Shown here piece after piece: positions 1 to 9,326 of a stretch of DNA of 64,000 bases. The notes beneath the pieces were generated by a model, which saw nothing but the letters and a program-made list of their open reading frames with translations, made no database searches and had not been told where the DNA came from. The DNA lies in contig NZ_NPDZ01000005.1 in the NCBI RefSeq assembly GCF_002811875.1, positions 199,631-263,630 of the forward strand, read 5' to 3'. Both the position numbers and the translations under genes were made by a program. The stretch comes from Leptospira perolatii. Lineage in GTDB: Bacteria > Spirochaetota > Leptospiria > Leptospirales > Leptospiraceae. Position 1 is the first letter of the stretch; the number at the start of each line of letters is the position of its first letter.

Positions 1-1
1 G

Positions 2-223
2 AACAATCCTCGAAGACTTGTTTTGGCTTCGGATAATGTGTCTTTGGATCGTCTGCGCTACTCTTGGGGAATTGGACTCAGGATTCAGATCCCAGTTTTA
101 CCTTTACGTATTTATTTTGCACAAAAGCTTAGATATACAGGAGATCCTTTGGCTCCGTTCTCCAGGTACGAATCGGACCGCGCGTTTCAGTTCGTTTTCG
201 GGATCGGAGATTATCGATTCTAA
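2..223 (+). CDS. C-terminal end of an outer-membrane beta-barrel protein (Omp85/BamA-like), truncated by the window edge
   Basis: The reading frame is open from base 2 and ends at TAA 221-223, so only about the last 73 residues are visible. They show alternating aromatic and hydrophobic residues typical of the last strands of a barrel (SWGIGLRIQIPVLPLRIYFA, later FQFVFGIGDYRF), and the chain ends in a terminal Phe, the usual signal for BAM-assembled outer-membrane proteins. The R-x-SWGIGLRIQIP-x-xPLR-x-YFA pattern resembles the final strands of BamA/Omp85 proteins, where it would insert barrels into the outer membrane. The missing N-terminus prevents checking for POTRA domains, so TamA-like or other barrels remain possible. 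It lies 17 bases upstream of the helicase gene on the same strand. Confidence 0.65.
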   Translation, partial: NNPRRLVLASDNVSLDRLRYSWGIGLRIQIPVLPLRIYFAQKLRYTGDPLAPFSRYESDRAFQFVFGIGDYRF

Positions 224-240
224 GTTTTGGGAGTTCCACT

Positions 241-2433
241 TTGGACTTAACGGAAGGTCTTAACGGACCTCAAAAAGCTGCAGTCGAGCGTCTCGACGGT
301 CCAGTGCTCATTCTCGCTGGAGCTGGTTCCGGCAAGACTAGAGTGATCACTCATCGAATCGCCAATTTAATCTTGAATAGAAGGACAGACGCGATCTGTG
401 CACTGACTTTTACGAATAAAGCCGCGGCAGAAATGTCGGAACGGGTCAAAGCATTGGTTCCGAATCTTCCTTTTAATGTACAGATCAAGACATTTCATTC
501 GATCGCACTGTATATACTGAGAAGGGAAGCTTCCAGACTCGGGATAGATTCAGGGTTTACTGTTTACGATTCTACACTTCAGGAATCCTTAATTAAGCAA
601 ATCTTAAAGGATCTACATGAAGATCCAAAGCAGTACAAACCTTCCACTCTTGCAGATATTTTCTCTTCGATGAAAGACTCTATGCTGGACCCGGATGGTT
701 ATGTGAGAAAGGAGAACTTTTCCTACAGATCTCAAGTAATTTCCAAGATCTATTCCGAATACGAAAAGAGGAAAACCAAAAACCAAGCTTTCGATTTTGG
801 TGACTTGATTTTAAAGGTAGTCAGGCTATTTGAGCAGGACAGGGAAGTACTAACCAAATACCAAAATCGTTGGCAGTACGTGATGGTGGACGAATACCAA
901 GATACGAATAAGGTACAATACAGATTGGTCCGATTGCTTTCCGGTGACAGAGGAAATTTGTGCGTAGTGGGAGACGACGACCAGTCCATCTATTCCTGGA
1001 GAGGAGCAGATATTTCTAATATACTAAATTTTGAAAAAGATTTTCCGAATGCTTTTGTAGTGAAGCTTGAAGAGAATTATCGTTCTACAGCAAAGATCAT
1101 CCAAGCTGCTTCGAGGGTTATTTCCAATAATCCTGAGAGAAAAGAAAAGGAATTATTCACCAACAATCCTCCGGGAGAACCGGTGCAACTCTCAGAGTAC
1201 GAGAATGAGACTGAAGAAGCATTTGATGTGGTTCGAAAAATCAGATCCAAGGTCTCTAAGGGAAAAGTATATAAAGAATTCGCAATTTTCTACAGAACGA
1301 ATGCGCAGTCTAGAAACTTTGAAGAAGCGTTACGTTCGGCAGGAATTCCTTACAAGATATTCGGAGGGTTTAGGTTCTTTGATCGGGCAGAGATTAAGGA
1401 TATGGTAGCCTACTTGAATGTCGTAGCGAATCCGATGGATTCAGTTTCTTTGCTGCGAATCGTGAATAATCCGCCGCGCGGAATCGGAGAAGCAAGCCTA
1501 GATAAGATGAGGGAATTTTCCATAGAAAAAGGAATTTCACTTTTGGAATGCTTGGGTGATCCGGGGCTTCCTTTAAAAAAGGCAGGTCTTGCGAAAGTGA
1601 AAGAGCTCTTCCATCTTTTCGAAGATCTGATCGACAAAAAGGAAAAAAGGGTACTTCCTTCCAAGATCGCTCTAGAAATCGTGCAAAGGTCCGGATGGAT
1701 CGAGTATATGCAGCGTAATTCTCATGATGAAGAAGCGATTTCCAGAGTGGAGAACGTTAGAGAATTCATCAATTCTATAGAAGAATACGAAGAGAGAGAA
1801 GACTCTCCGAATCTAGAAGAGTATCTGAACCAGATCAGTCTTTTGACTTCGGAAGAAGATTCTGCCCAGCTTACAGACTATGTTCACCTAATGACAGTAC
1901 ACAATGCAAAAGGACTAGAATTTCCTATAGTTCTTTTGACCGGTTTAGAGGAGGGCACATTTCCTCATACGATGTCCCTCGAAGAACCGAAAGGTGAAGA
2001 AGAAGAGAGAAGGTTGTTTTATGTGGCTTTGACCCGCGCAAGGGAAGATCTATTTCTGAGCTACTGTAGATACTCTAGAAAATTCGGAAAAGTGGAGCCT
2101 AGAATTGCTTCTAGATTTCTCTCCGAAATCCCGAGAGAGTGCTTCGACTCTGAAGGATCGGTTCGTCACTTCGGAGTCCGTCGGCCTTCCGGTCCGCCTG
2201 TAGCTTCCGCGGTGACTTCGGTACTTACAGAAATCGACCCGGAAATCGAACAGGGTGAGCCTTTGGGTGAAGAGGCCCAAATCGGAGAAGGGGATAAGGT
2301 AAAACACGCTCAGTTCGGGATTGGCGTCGTGGTCGGAGTTCTGGGAAATGGTAAAAACAGGAAAGTGAAAATTCGGTTCGGAAACCTGGAGAAAAACTTT
2401 TTCCTTGCTTATACTCCTTTGGAGAAATTATAA
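241..2433 (+). CDS. pcrA: ATP-dependent DNA helicase, PcrA/UvrD/Rep family (SF1A)
   Basis: A 3'-5' superfamily 1A helicase of 730 residues, the usual PcrA/UvrD length, acting in nucleotide excision repair, replication restart and removal of stalled RNA polymerase. Visible motifs in order: Q motif (Gln11), Walker A GAGSGKT at 27-33, motif Ia TFTNKAA, Walker B/motif II DEYQDTN near 217, motif III with QSIYSWRGA near 247, motif IV region ENYRST, and motif VI VALTRAR near 595. The last 50 residues (GDKVKHAQFGIGVVVG onward) match the Tudor-like tail that PcrA/UvrD uses to bind RNA polymerase, which favours PcrA/UvrD over Rep. The TTG start is supported by a GGGAG ribosome site about 8 bases upstream and by the position of the Q motif. 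Confidence 0.93.
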   Translation: MDLTEGLNGPQKAAVERLDGPVLILAGAGSGKTRVITHRIANLILNRRTDAICALTFTNKAAAEMSERVKALVPNLPFNVQIKTFHSIALYILRREASRLGIDSGFTVYDSTLQESLIKQILKDLHEDPKQYKPSTLADIFSSMKDSMLDPDGYVRKENFSYRSQVISKIYSEYEKRKTKNQAFDFGDLILKVVRLFEQDREVLTKYQNRWQYVMVDEYQDTNKVQYRLVRLLSGDRGNLCVVGDDDQSIYSWRGADISNILNFEKDFPNAFVVKLEENYRSTAKIIQAASRVISNNPERKEKELFTNNPPGEPVQLSEYENETEEAFDVVRKIRSKVSKGKVYKEFAIFYRTNAQSRNFEEALRSAGIPYKIFGGFRFFDRAEIKDMVAYLNVVANPMDSVSLLRIVNNPPRGIGEASLDKMREFSIEKGISLLECLGDPGLPLKKAGLAKVKELFHLFEDLIDKKEKRVLPSKIALEIVQRSGWIEYMQRNSHDEEAISRVENVREFINSIEEYEEREDSPNLEEYLNQISLLTSEEDSAQLTDYVHLMTVHNAKGLEFPIVLLTGLEEGTFPHTMSLEEPKGEEEERRLFYVALTRAREDLFLSYCRYSRKFGKVEPRIASRFLSEIPRECFDSEGSVRHFGVRRPSGPPVASAVTSVLTEIDPEIEQGEPLGEEAQIGEGDKVKHAQFGIGVVVGVLGNGKNRKVKIRFGNLEKNFFLAYTPLEKL

Positions 2434-2494
2434 CGAAAGGGAAAGTTCCCGTTCGGAAAAACCGATACTAGAACCAAGGAGAACAGGAAAGCCC

Positions 2495-2926
2495 ATGAAA
2501 CGCATCCTAGGTTTGGCTTTGGCAGTTGCCTTAGTAAGTCCGCTTTTTGCGGGAAAAGTAACCGGTCTCGTTGAGGAATTCAACAAGGTCGAAGAATTCA
2601 ATAAGAATCGAAAGATTTCGGAGGCTTCTAAAAAAGCCACTCTTGAAAAAAACTTATTTTCAGCGCTTAAATACAGCCTCCATCGGAAGTATCTGAATTA
2701 TAAGGATTTTTTAAAGGACATGAATGCAGATTCGGTTCAATATGAACAGCAAAAAGGAACCTACGCTGTTTATGTGCGCTACAAGAATTTCATCGTTTTT
2801 TATAGTTATTTAATGGATCCGGAAATTTATCTACAGACTCCAGAAAACGAAGTATTTTATATCCGTCCAGAAAAAATGGAAGAAGAGGTTCACAAGGACG
2901 AGAGCAAACCTAGTCCTGGGAAATAG
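2495..2926 (+). CDS. Small exported protein of unknown function
   Basis: I do not recognise this 143-residue protein. The ATG at 2495 is chosen because it follows an AAGGAG-type ribosome site and begins a clean signal peptide (MKRILGLALAVALVSPLFAG) with a likely signal peptidase I site after Phe-Ala. The mature part starts with a charged helical stretch containing a short internal repeat (VEEFNK occurs twice, residues about 26-39), then a Tyr-rich region that may form beta strands, and an acidic Lys/Glu/Pro tail. No cysteine follows the signal, so it is periplasmic or outer-membrane associated rather than a lipoprotein. It sits between the helicase and the phosphatase gene with short gaps, probably co-transcribed. 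Confidence 0.75.
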   Translation: MKRILGLALAVALVSPLFAGKVTGLVEEFNKVEEFNKNRKISEASKKATLEKNLFSALKYSLHRKYLNYKDFLKDMNADSVQYEQQKGTYAVYVRYKNFIVFYSYLMDPEIYLQTPENEVFYIRPEKMEEEVHKDESKPSPGK

Positions 2927-2937
2927 ATTTCCGAAGG

Positions 2938-3807
2938 ATGGTTTTTCCTGACGAAGCCGACAGAGTATCCGAATTAGTTCTCAAAGCGGCCGATGAGATT
3001 TTGAAAATCTATCGGACCGACTTTCCGGTGTACGAAAAAAAGAAAGGAGATCCGGTTACAGAAGCCGATTTACTGGCAAATCGGATCATTGTCCAGGGGA
3101 TACAATCGATTTGGGGAGATCCTGTCCGCTCAGAAGAAGATGCGGCTTCGCATTCTGCAAAATTAGATTTTCATAAGAGAATCTGGATACTGGATCCCAT
3201 CGATGGTACGAGAGAGTTCGTCTCTAAGAACCCAGAATTTGCTCTAAGTTTGGGTTTGGTTGAAGACGGCAGACCGATTTTTGGAATCGTAATGAATCCA
3301 GCTAACGGAGAATTCTTCTGGGGAAAAGATGGCGTCGGCGCCGGATTTGAAATTCTTTCTCCGCCTTTCCAAGGGCAAAAGATTCAGTGGTCTCAGTCCA
3401 AAAAGTTTCTAGAAGAAGAATCTTACACCTCCTCCGAAAATCACAGTAAGATTCTAATTTCAAAGTCCGAAGAAAGGCAAGGTTTGTTTCGCAACGCTTC
3501 GTATTCCGAAAAATTTACTTTAAAAACCACTGGATCGATCGCGTACAAACTCGCTTTAGTCGGAGTCGGAAAATTTCCACTCGTATTGTCGCTTCGTCCC
3601 AAAAATGATTGGGATATCGCCGGCGGGATCGCGATTATTCGAGCATCCGGAGGGTTCGACTTGGAACTTAAAACCGAACTGCCTTATACTTTTCCCAGTG
3701 CTGAGAAAGGAATCGGATTGTTGGCAGGACACAAGAATACTTTAGAAAAGTTTCATGAATTATACGGAAAGGAAGTTTCGAAAAGTGTGAAGTATTCCTG
3801 GGATTAA
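2938..3807 (+). CDS. Inositol monophosphatase-family protein, CysQ-like (3'(2'),5'-bisphosphate nucleotidase)
   Basis: Member of the Mg2+-dependent, Li+-sensitive phosphatase superfamily, 289 residues. It carries the three metal-site signatures: an acidic EEDA region near 67, DPIDGTREF at about 85-93, and WDIAGG near 224. The aromatic residue after DPIDGT-x-E and the following sequence resemble CysQ, which hydrolyses 3'-phosphoadenosine 5'-phosphate made during sulfate assimilation, more than SuhB. Substrate choice within this family cannot be fixed from sequence alone; inositol-phosphate or fructose-bisphosphate activity is possible. The ATG lies 11 bases after the preceding stop; the AAGG before it is unusually close, so a slightly different start cannot be excluded. 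Confidence 0.85.
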   Translation: MVFPDEADRVSELVLKAADEILKIYRTDFPVYEKKKGDPVTEADLLANRIIVQGIQSIWGDPVRSEEDAASHSAKLDFHKRIWILDPIDGTREFVSKNPEFALSLGLVEDGRPIFGIVMNPANGEFFWGKDGVGAGFEILSPPFQGQKIQWSQSKKFLEEESYTSSENHSKILISKSEERQGLFRNASYSEKFTLKTTGSIAYKLALVGVGKFPLVLSLRPKNDWDIAGGIAIIRASGGFDLELKTELPYTFPSAEKGIGLLAGHKNTLEKFHELYGKEVSKSVKYSWD

Positions 3808-3860
3808 GCCAGAAAGTTTGCTACTTATTCAGAAGAAAGTTCCTAAAAAACAAGGACCTG

Positions 3861-5060
3861 TTGTTGAAAAAAAAAAATTCCTCTAAAAAGAATCCAAAGC
3901 AAAAGGTCGGAAGCAATCAAGCCTCCATTGGCTTCGTAAGAAAATATAGGATCGGGGTAGACGCGCGACCTTTTTCTACACCGGTCTCTGGAGTCGGAAG
4001 ATTGATAGAGTCTCTGATCTCCGGTTTTGTGAAGGATCCAAGATTTGAATTCATTTTATTTACTCACAAGGAAATTCATCCGAGTTATACTCATCTCTTA
4101 AAACTTCCCAATATCAAAGTGGAAGTCGGAAAAGGATTTCTCGCTAAGAAGGGAGGGATCTATTTCGCGTTACTGCTTCCGATTCGACTATGGAAAAAGC
4201 CAGTCGATATTTTTTGGGGAACGCAACAGGTGTTTCCTCTGTTCCTTTCCGCAGATATTCCTGGAGTGTTGACCTATCACGACTTAGTCGCATATCGGTT
4301 TCCGAGTACGATGCGACCTATCGCAAGATACCAACAATATTTTTATCTAGAAAGGAGCGCAAAACGAGCCGAGATCATTTTAGCAAATTCGAAAGCTACC
4401 GCAAAAGAAGTCTCGGAACATTTCGAAATTCCTAAGGATAAGATTAGGGTAGTGTATCCGAATCTAAACTTGGAAACAAAATCGAATTCTAATTTACAAG
4501 TTGCGCCGTCGTCTAAAACGAAAAACCTGCCGAAAAAATTCATGCTATCGGTCTCCACCGTAGAACCAAGGAAAAATTTCGGCTTCCTCAAAAAGGCCTA
4601 CGATGAATACAGAAATTTGTGCAAAGAAAAGGGCTGGCTTTGGGTGCACGCTGGCAAGGCAGGTTGGGAATCTCCAGAATTTTTGAAACAGTTAAGAAAG
4701 GACTCAGAAAGTGGAAAAATACTCTGGATCGATTCTCCCAGCGATTTAGAGGTTCAATACCTATATTCACGGGCTAGCTTGTTTCTTTTTCCATCTTTGT
4801 ATGAAGGATTTGGAATTCCGCTTCTAGAAGCTTTAAACCGGAACCTGCCTTGCATCGTCTCGGATCTAGAGGTATTCCACGAAATTGCAGGAAAGTCCGC
4901 TTTGTACTTATCAATCCAGGATCCTAAGGTTTGGTCGAAGGCAATGCTTGATTTTACCCTGAAACGGAAGAAATTGCCGAAGCCGAATCTGAAGAAATTT
5001 GACAGAACCGCTGCTGTCGAAGTGACTAAAGAAGCGTTTTTGAATATTGTAAAATTATGA
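3861..5060 (+). CDS. Glycosyltransferase family 4 (group 1) protein
   Basis: A 399-residue retaining GT-B glycosyltransferase. The N-terminal acceptor-binding half has the pattern IGVDARPFSTPVSGVGR (about 30-50), common in GT4 enzymes that build lipopolysaccharide or O-antigen. The C-terminal donor half shows STVEPRKNF (about 230) and the diagnostic E-x7-E region EGFGIPLLEAL (about 315-325) that contacts the nucleotide sugar. It probably adds a hexose during envelope polysaccharide synthesis in the cytoplasm; donor and acceptor are unknown. The TTG start follows an AAGGA ribosome site; a second TTG directly after is also possible. The Lys-rich N-terminus (about 25 residues) is an extension outside the catalytic fold. 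Confidence 0.88.
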   Translation: MLKKKNSSKKNPKQKVGSNQASIGFVRKYRIGVDARPFSTPVSGVGRLIESLISGFVKDPRFEFILFTHKEIHPSYTHLLKLPNIKVEVGKGFLAKKGGIYFALLLPIRLWKKPVDIFWGTQQVFPLFLSADIPGVLTYHDLVAYRFPSTMRPIARYQQYFYLERSAKRAEIILANSKATAKEVSEHFEIPKDKIRVVYPNLNLETKSNSNLQVAPSSKTKNLPKKFMLSVSTVEPRKNFGFLKKAYDEYRNLCKEKGWLWVHAGKAGWESPEFLKQLRKDSESGKILWIDSPSDLEVQYLYSRASLFLFPSLYEGFGIPLLEALNRNLPCIVSDLEVFHEIAGKSALYLSIQDPKVWSKAMLDFTLKRKKLPKPNLKKFDRTAAVEVTKEAFLNIVKL

Positions 5061-5102
5061 TTCTCTAATTCTCAAATGTATGAGAAAAAATGACTTTTGA
5101 GG

Positions 5103-5510
5103 TTAGAAATTCAAAAAGTGGAAGGATCCTTTTTTTGCCTCCAGAATTCCTGAAAAAGCGATCCCGGTCTGAAACTTCCATACAAGGTGAATCCTCTGCC
5201 TGTCGAGGGCTTGAAATATGATTTCGGAATTCTGATCAGGTAAGAATCTGAATAGATCCTCTTTTCTTTCCCATTCATCTTCGATTAAGGTTTTGCGAGT
5301 GATGCTTACTTCGGATTTCGGGCTTTTTAACAAAAGATGCAACCCAGCATTCCGGTTCCAGGAAAGAATCACAGAGACAGATTGACTCGAATCGAAAGGT
5401 CGCTCAGGATTTGCGATCGCTTCTATCCCCTTGCCGATGAACTTTTTGCTTTTGAGATAATTCTCAAATTCATCGAACTGGTAAAAGTAATTGTAAACAT
5501 GGTCTGACAC
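5103..5510 (-). CDS. Conserved-looking hypothetical protein, 135 aa
   Basis: I do not recognise a family. The protein begins at GTG 5510 and no in-frame ATG exists near the start. It is cytosolic by composition (no signal peptide or membrane segment), with an aromatic N-terminus, a central segment of alternating hydrophobics (SVSVILSW, LHLLLKS) and a similar C-terminal segment, suggesting a small alpha/beta domain. It converges on the glycosyltransferase gene and is followed upstream by a repeat-containing intergenic region. Codon use resembles its neighbours, which supports a real gene, but function is unknown. Confidence 0.6.
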   Translation of the reverse strand: MSDHVYNYFYQFDEFENYLKSKKFIGKGIEAIANPERPFDSSQSVSVILSWNRNAGLHLLLKSPKSEVSITRKTLIEDEWERKEDLFRFLPDQNSEIIFQALDRQRIHLVWKFQTGIAFSGILEAKKGSFHFLNF

Positions 5511-5579
5511 GGGTGGATTCCCATACTTTTGGGGTGCAGCGTGTAATCAAGGAGAGAAAATTAAGTTTTCTCGAGGTAG

Positions 5580-5692
5580 CCCCGCCCTTCCTGGGCGGGG
5601 GCCGGTGCGGTGGTACCAATCCGTCCCTATTGCACAGATTCCGCTTTTCCGCAAGTAAGTTCTGCCTCCCTACATTTTGTAGGAGCTCCTAC
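5580..5692. repeat. Intergenic repeat element, copy A (GC hairpin plus GTAGGAGCTCCTAC palindrome)
   Basis: The element starts with a perfect hairpin, CCCCGCCC / loop TTCCT / GGGCGGGG (5580-5600), and ends with the 14-bp palindrome GTAGGAGCTCCTAC (5679-5692). Distance from hairpin start to palindrome start is 99 bp. A second element with the same order and nearly the same spacing lies at 15274-15389. It occupies most of the 274-base gap between the hypothetical gene and the thioredoxin-like gene. I see no coding potential in it; the short ORFs crossing it have no recognisable protein features. Confidence 0.7.
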
Positions 5693-5784
5693 CTTGAACA
5701 AAGGGCTCCGAAATTCGGTCGGATCTCATTCCCTGAATTCGACTTGTAAGTCTTAGGCTTTCGAAGATTCTCGAAGCCATCACA

Positions 5785-6306
5785 ATGAAACCGAATCGGC
5801 ATTTTTTCCCTTTTGCATTTGCAGCAGTTCTTTTGGTCTTCGTTTTATTCAACCTGTTGTTTTGTAAAGGAGAGGAAGATCCGGAAATTTACCAAATTAC
5901 ACTTGTAGATTGGGATGGAAAGGAGACTCAACTTTCGGATTTCAAGGGAAAGGTGATCGTACTAGACTTTTGGGCTAGTTGGTGCGTGCCTTGCAAAAAG
6001 GCAGTTCCAGTCGTAGACGCTCTACAGAAAGAATTAGAAGGCAAAAACGCAGTGGTCCTGGGAGTAAACACTGAGAATAACTTAAGCGTCGCACAAATTA
6101 GGAAAGCAGCGGAAGAATTTGGAATGAAGTACCCGAGTCTTTTGGACCCGGATTGGAAACTTGTCAATCAGCTCAGGTTAGAAGGTCAGCCGGCATTATT
6201 CGTTTTTAGCAAGTCCGGAAAAAGAATTCATTTTCAATACGGAATTTCCCAAAAGGACTTTCCCATGCTAAGAGGCCGCCTTAGAAACTGGTTGGACTCC
6301 CCCTAG
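5785..6306 (+). CDS. TlpA/ResA-like thioredoxin-fold lipoprotein
   Basis: A 173-residue membrane-anchored thiol-disulfide protein. The N-terminus has a signal sequence ending in a spirochaete-type lipobox, LLFC, with Cys27 as the likely lipid-modified residue. The thioredoxin fold follows, with the redox centre WCVPC (Cys67, Cys70) preceded by VLDFWAS, and a cis-Pro segment GQPALFVF near 143. It would act in the periplasm, reducing or exchanging disulfides, for example in cytochrome c maturation or oxidative defence. No cytochrome genes are adjacent, so the partner is unknown. ATG 5785 is the only start that keeps the full signal sequence. Confidence 0.88.
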   Translation: MKPNRHFFPFAFAAVLLVFVLFNLLFCKGEEDPEIYQITLVDWDGKETQLSDFKGKVIVLDFWASWCVPCKKAVPVVDALQKELEGKNAVVLGVNTENNLSVAQIRKAAEEFGMKYPSLLDPDWKLVNQLRLEGQPALFVFSKSGKRIHFQYGISQKDFPMLRGRLRNWLDSP

Positions 6307-6468
6307 AAGTAGTCTCCGGTTTCCGAGGAGTTCCTTCCAGATTTTCCTGGCGTAAAGAGCGAAAAAAAGATTTATTTCTATGGTTCGCATTTTAGTATAG
6401 GGACTTATCTCCAACTCCCTTGGAGAAAATACATATTACCCTCTACGCATATTAGGAGAAATAGATTC

Positions 6469-8514
6469 ATGGCAGATAATCTGGCCCAAATGTACCGAGA
6501 AGCGGCGGATAAATTTAAGAACCGTCCGGCATTCTTTTATAAAGACGCAAGCAAAAACTATCTCTCTATTACGTTTGGAGAACTCTATGACAAGGGTGTT
6601 TGCCTCGCAGAGGCCTTAATCGATCTTGGGGTAAATGCAAAAGATCACATTGCTCTCTTGGCTGATAACCGAGTGGAGTGGATTATCGCGGACTACGGAA
6701 TTTTGCTCGCAGGAGCAGCAGATGTCCCTCGCGGTACGGACATTACAGATTCTGAAATCGTATATATTGTGAATCACTCCGAAGCAGAAATTGTTTTTAT
6801 AGAAAATGATAAGATGCTCGAAAAGTTTAACCGGAACAAATCCCAGCTTCCTAAAGTAAAAACTTTGATCATGATGGATAAGGATTCTAATGCTCCTGGA
6901 GTATTAAAATTTTATGATCTAGTCGAAAAGGGAAAGAAGCTGAGAGAAGGCGGATCTAAAAAGTCGGAAGAAAGGGTCAGCCAAATCCGTCCAGATGACC
7001 TGTTTACATTAATTTATACTTCGGGAACGACTGGATTGCCAAAAGGGGTGCAGCTTATGCATTCCAATATGATGCACCAGGTATTGCATGTGACTCCTAT
7101 GTTGGATATCAACGGAGAAGCAAAACTACTTTCTATATTACCAATTTGGCACGTATTTGAAAGAGTGGTCGAATGCGTATGTATTAGTATCGGTGCCGCG
7201 ACTTATTATACCAATGTTCGCGATCTGCGCCAGGACCTTGCCACTGTAAAACCTACGTTCATGGGATCTGCTCCAAGACTTTGGGAAAATATTTACAACG
7301 GAATCTATACCAGAATTAATGATCCGGGTCAGACTCCTGCATTAAGAAGAGGATTATTTAAACTAGCGTATTTCTTTTCTGACAAAAAGAATGCAGCGGT
7401 CCGTTTTCTCTCAGGCAAAGAAGTAGATTACCATGGTAGAAATATTGTATATTCATTCTTCTACGGCTTGGGAATGGTTCTGCAACTCCTCTTGACTGGA
7501 CCTTTCACTTTAACGATTGCATCTGCTCTTGCTGCTTACGCTCTCTCTACAACGAATCTTTCTTTCTTGAGCTTACCGCTTTATATCATTTCTGGTGTAG
7601 GCGTACTCTTTAATAGTTTGACTTTGGATAAAGTTGTACTCGCTAAAATTAGAACTGCAACTGGTGGAAGATTGAGGGCATCAATTTCCGGTGGTGGTGC
7701 GCTTCCAAAACACGTGGACGAATTCTTCAACAATATCGGAATCAAGGTATTGGAAGGATACGGAATGACCGAAACCTCTCCCGTAATTTCGGTCCGTACT
7801 TTCAGAAAACTGATTATCGGATCTGTCGGTGAAATCGTTCCGCAAGCAAAAGTCCAAATTAGAAATGATAACAATGAAGTTCTCACCGAAGTGGATGAGA
7901 AGGGAAATATCACCAAAGGTAAATTAGGTAAGAAAGGTGTAGTTTTTGTAAAAGGACCTCAAGTCATGAAAGGTTACTTCAAAAACGAAGAAGCTACTTC
8001 CAAAGCTCTAAACGAGGGGTGGATGAACACCGGTGATATGGGGATGATTAACTTCAAAAAGACCCTCACACTCACCGGAAGAGCAAAAGATACTGTGGTA
8101 TTGTTGGGTGGGGAAAACGTAGAGCCGGTACCCATCGAGAATAAACTCCAGGAAAGTCCACTGATCAGCCAGTGTATGATCATCGGACAGGATCAGAAGA
8201 ATCTAGGTGCGATTATTATTCCAGATTTTGACAAGTTAGGAGAATGGTGCAAAGAGAACGGCGTAGAGGATTCTGACCGAGAGAAACTCGTAGAGAATTC
8301 GAAAGTGATCGAATTATATCGCAAAGAGATCAAGTCTCTTAACAATTCTAAGAACGGTTTCAAATCTTTTGAACAGGTGACTCCGTTCTTCCTGATTACA
8401 AAACCGTTTGAAGTCGGAGAAGAGCTGACGAACCTGATGAAAATGAAAAGGCACATCATAGCCGAGAAATACGCCGAAAAAATCAAAAAGGCTTATTCAA
8501 CAAATTCGAATTAA
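6469..8514 (+). CDS. Long-chain acyl-CoA synthetase (AMP-forming) with an embedded membrane hairpin
   Basis: ANL-superfamily ligase of 681 residues that activates long-chain fatty acids to acyl-CoA via an acyl-adenylate. Visible motifs: P-loop [12 protein letters not shown] (about 184-195), GYGMTETSP (about 430), and the late TGD and GR-x-KD motifs (about 522 and 543). The nearest relatives are the FadD15/eukaryote-like long-chain synthetases. Between about residues 325 and 380 there is a strongly hydrophobic stretch ([19 protein letters not shown], then [15 protein letters not shown]), long enough for two membrane passes, inserted before the SGGGALP motif. The ATG is preceded by AGGAGA. Leptospires live on long-chain fatty acids, so this enzyme is probably central to carbon uptake. 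A strong terminator follows. Confidence 0.93.
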   Translation: MADNLAQMYREAADKFKNRPAFFYKDASKNYLSITFGELYDKGVCLAEALIDLGVNAKDHIALLADNRVEWIIADYGILLAGAADVPRGTDITDSEIVYIVNHSEAEIVFIENDKMLEKFNRNKSQLPKVKTLIMMDKDSNAPGVLKFYDLVEKGKKLREGGSKKSEERVSQIRPDDLFTLIYTSGTTGLPKGVQLMHSNMMHQVLHVTPMLDINGEAKLLSILPIWHVFERVVECVCISIGAATYYTNVRDLRQDLATVKPTFMGSAPRLWENIYNGIYTRINDPGQTPALRRGLFKLAYFFSDKKNAAVRFLSGKEVDYHGRNIVYSFFYGLGMVLQLLLTGPFTLTIASALAAYALSTTNLSFLSLPLYIISGVGVLFNSLTLDKVVLAKIRTATGGRLRASISGGGALPKHVDEFFNNIGIKVLEGYGMTETSPVISVRTFRKLIIGSVGEIVPQAKVQIRNDNNEVLTEVDEKGNITKGKLGKKGVVFVKGPQVMKGYFKNEEATSKALNEGWMNTGDMGMINFKKTLTLTGRAKDTVVLLGGENVEPVPIENKLQESPLISQCMIIGQDQKNLGAIIIPDFDKLGEWCKENGVEDSDREKLVENSKVIELYRKEIKSLNNSKNGFKSFEQVTPFFLITKPFEVGEELTNLMKMKRHIIAEKYAEKIKKAYSTNSN

Positions 8515-8538
8515 AACTTTCGTTTTTGTAAAATTAAG

Positions 8539-8574
8539 AAAACCGCAAGTGATCAAAACTTGTGGTTTTTTTTT
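8539..8574 (+). terminator. Rho-independent terminator after the acyl-CoA synthetase gene
   Basis: Stem AAAACCGCAAGT (8539-8550) pairs with ACTTGTGGTTTT (8558-8569), 12 pairs with one G-U, with a 7-base loop and a run of T to 8574. It ends the synthetase transcript and argues that the next gene starts downstream at 8610 rather than at a TTG inside the stem. Confidence 0.85.
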
Positions 8575-8609
8575 GCCTTAAGCAATTGAAACGGGCCGAT
8601 AGTTTTAGT

Positions 8610-9293
8610 ATGAATTCCAAAGCGGAAAATCATTCTTCCATTTTCGAGCCTTATGGGCATTCGGATTTGTATTCTCTTGATAATCTGTACTTCTCTCCAG
8701 CTAGAAACCATGAAATTTGGGATCTATCCAGGGTTCGGGAGTTTTCTCCTGCAGTATTAGCTTTTCTATATGCTAGAGCAGAGTTATTAGAAGAAAGTTT
8801 GGAAATACGTAAAATTTCCAATCTTTTTAAGAAGGGACTTTCTTGTGTAAGTGGAAAGGATTCTCCTCGCTTTATTCAGGTTTCTGGATTTGTTCCGAAA
8901 TTGATAGGGCAAAAAGTTCCTTTGCACTTCTTTTTGGAGCCAGAGCAAGAATCCAAAGAAAGTTCTGAGCTATTCTTAAATAAGGATGAAACATTTCATT
9001 TCAATCTTGGCGAGGGAAAAGGATTTCAGCTATTCGGTTCTTGGAAAGGGCGCGAATATCTTTTTCAGTTTCGAAAATCTCAATGTAATCTTACTTCGCT
9101 TTTGGGCGATTTTTCCACTTTTGCCAAAGAAAGGAAAATCAGTGGAAATCTTTTTCTCAGGACGAATCGACAATCTTATTTGCATTTCATAAAACCAGGA
9201 GCAGGACTTTCCTCAGTGTTTGTCCAAGAAAAGAATTCGAATTTACCTGAGTTTCTATTTATCGCCTTGGAATATTCCCGAGTTTCTGAGTAG
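8610..9293 (+). CDS. Hypothetical protein, 227 aa
   Basis: No family recognised. The ATG at 8610 (MNSKAENHSS) is chosen because earlier in-frame starts fall within the terminator hairpin. The protein is soluble by composition, with no signal peptide. It contains a central helix-like region (LAFLYARAELLEESLEIRK), a run of aromatic and charged beta-like segments, and one segment FQLFGSWKGREYLFQF near 150. It converges with the Enzyme I-like gene. Codon use looks normal for the region. Confidence 0.6.
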   Translation: MNSKAENHSSIFEPYGHSDLYSLDNLYFSPARNHEIWDLSRVREFSPAVLAFLYARAELLEESLEIRKISNLFKKGLSCVSGKDSPRFIQVSGFVPKLIGQKVPLHFFLEPEQESKESSELFLNKDETFHFNLGEGKGFQLFGSWKGREYLFQFRKSQCNLTSLLGDFSTFAKERKISGNLFLRTNRQSYLHFIKPGAGLSSVFVQEKNSNLPEFLFIALEYSRVSE

Positions 9294-9326
9294 GAGGTCT
9301 CTGGTTTAGCCGGCAGTTTGATCGAT

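Noticed and set aside
18..263. 81-residue ORF at the start of the window
   Set aside because: It is in a different frame from the clear barrel C-terminus (2-223) and crosses into the helicase gene.
5062..5092. Terminator after the GT4 gene (TTCTCA / TGAGAA)
   Set aside because: The stem is only six bases and is followed by A rather than T on the coding strand; too weak to call.
5513..5749. 78-residue ORF in the first intergenic repeat
   Set aside because: It runs through the GC hairpin and palindrome, lacks a ribosome site, and has no counterpart in the second repeat copy.
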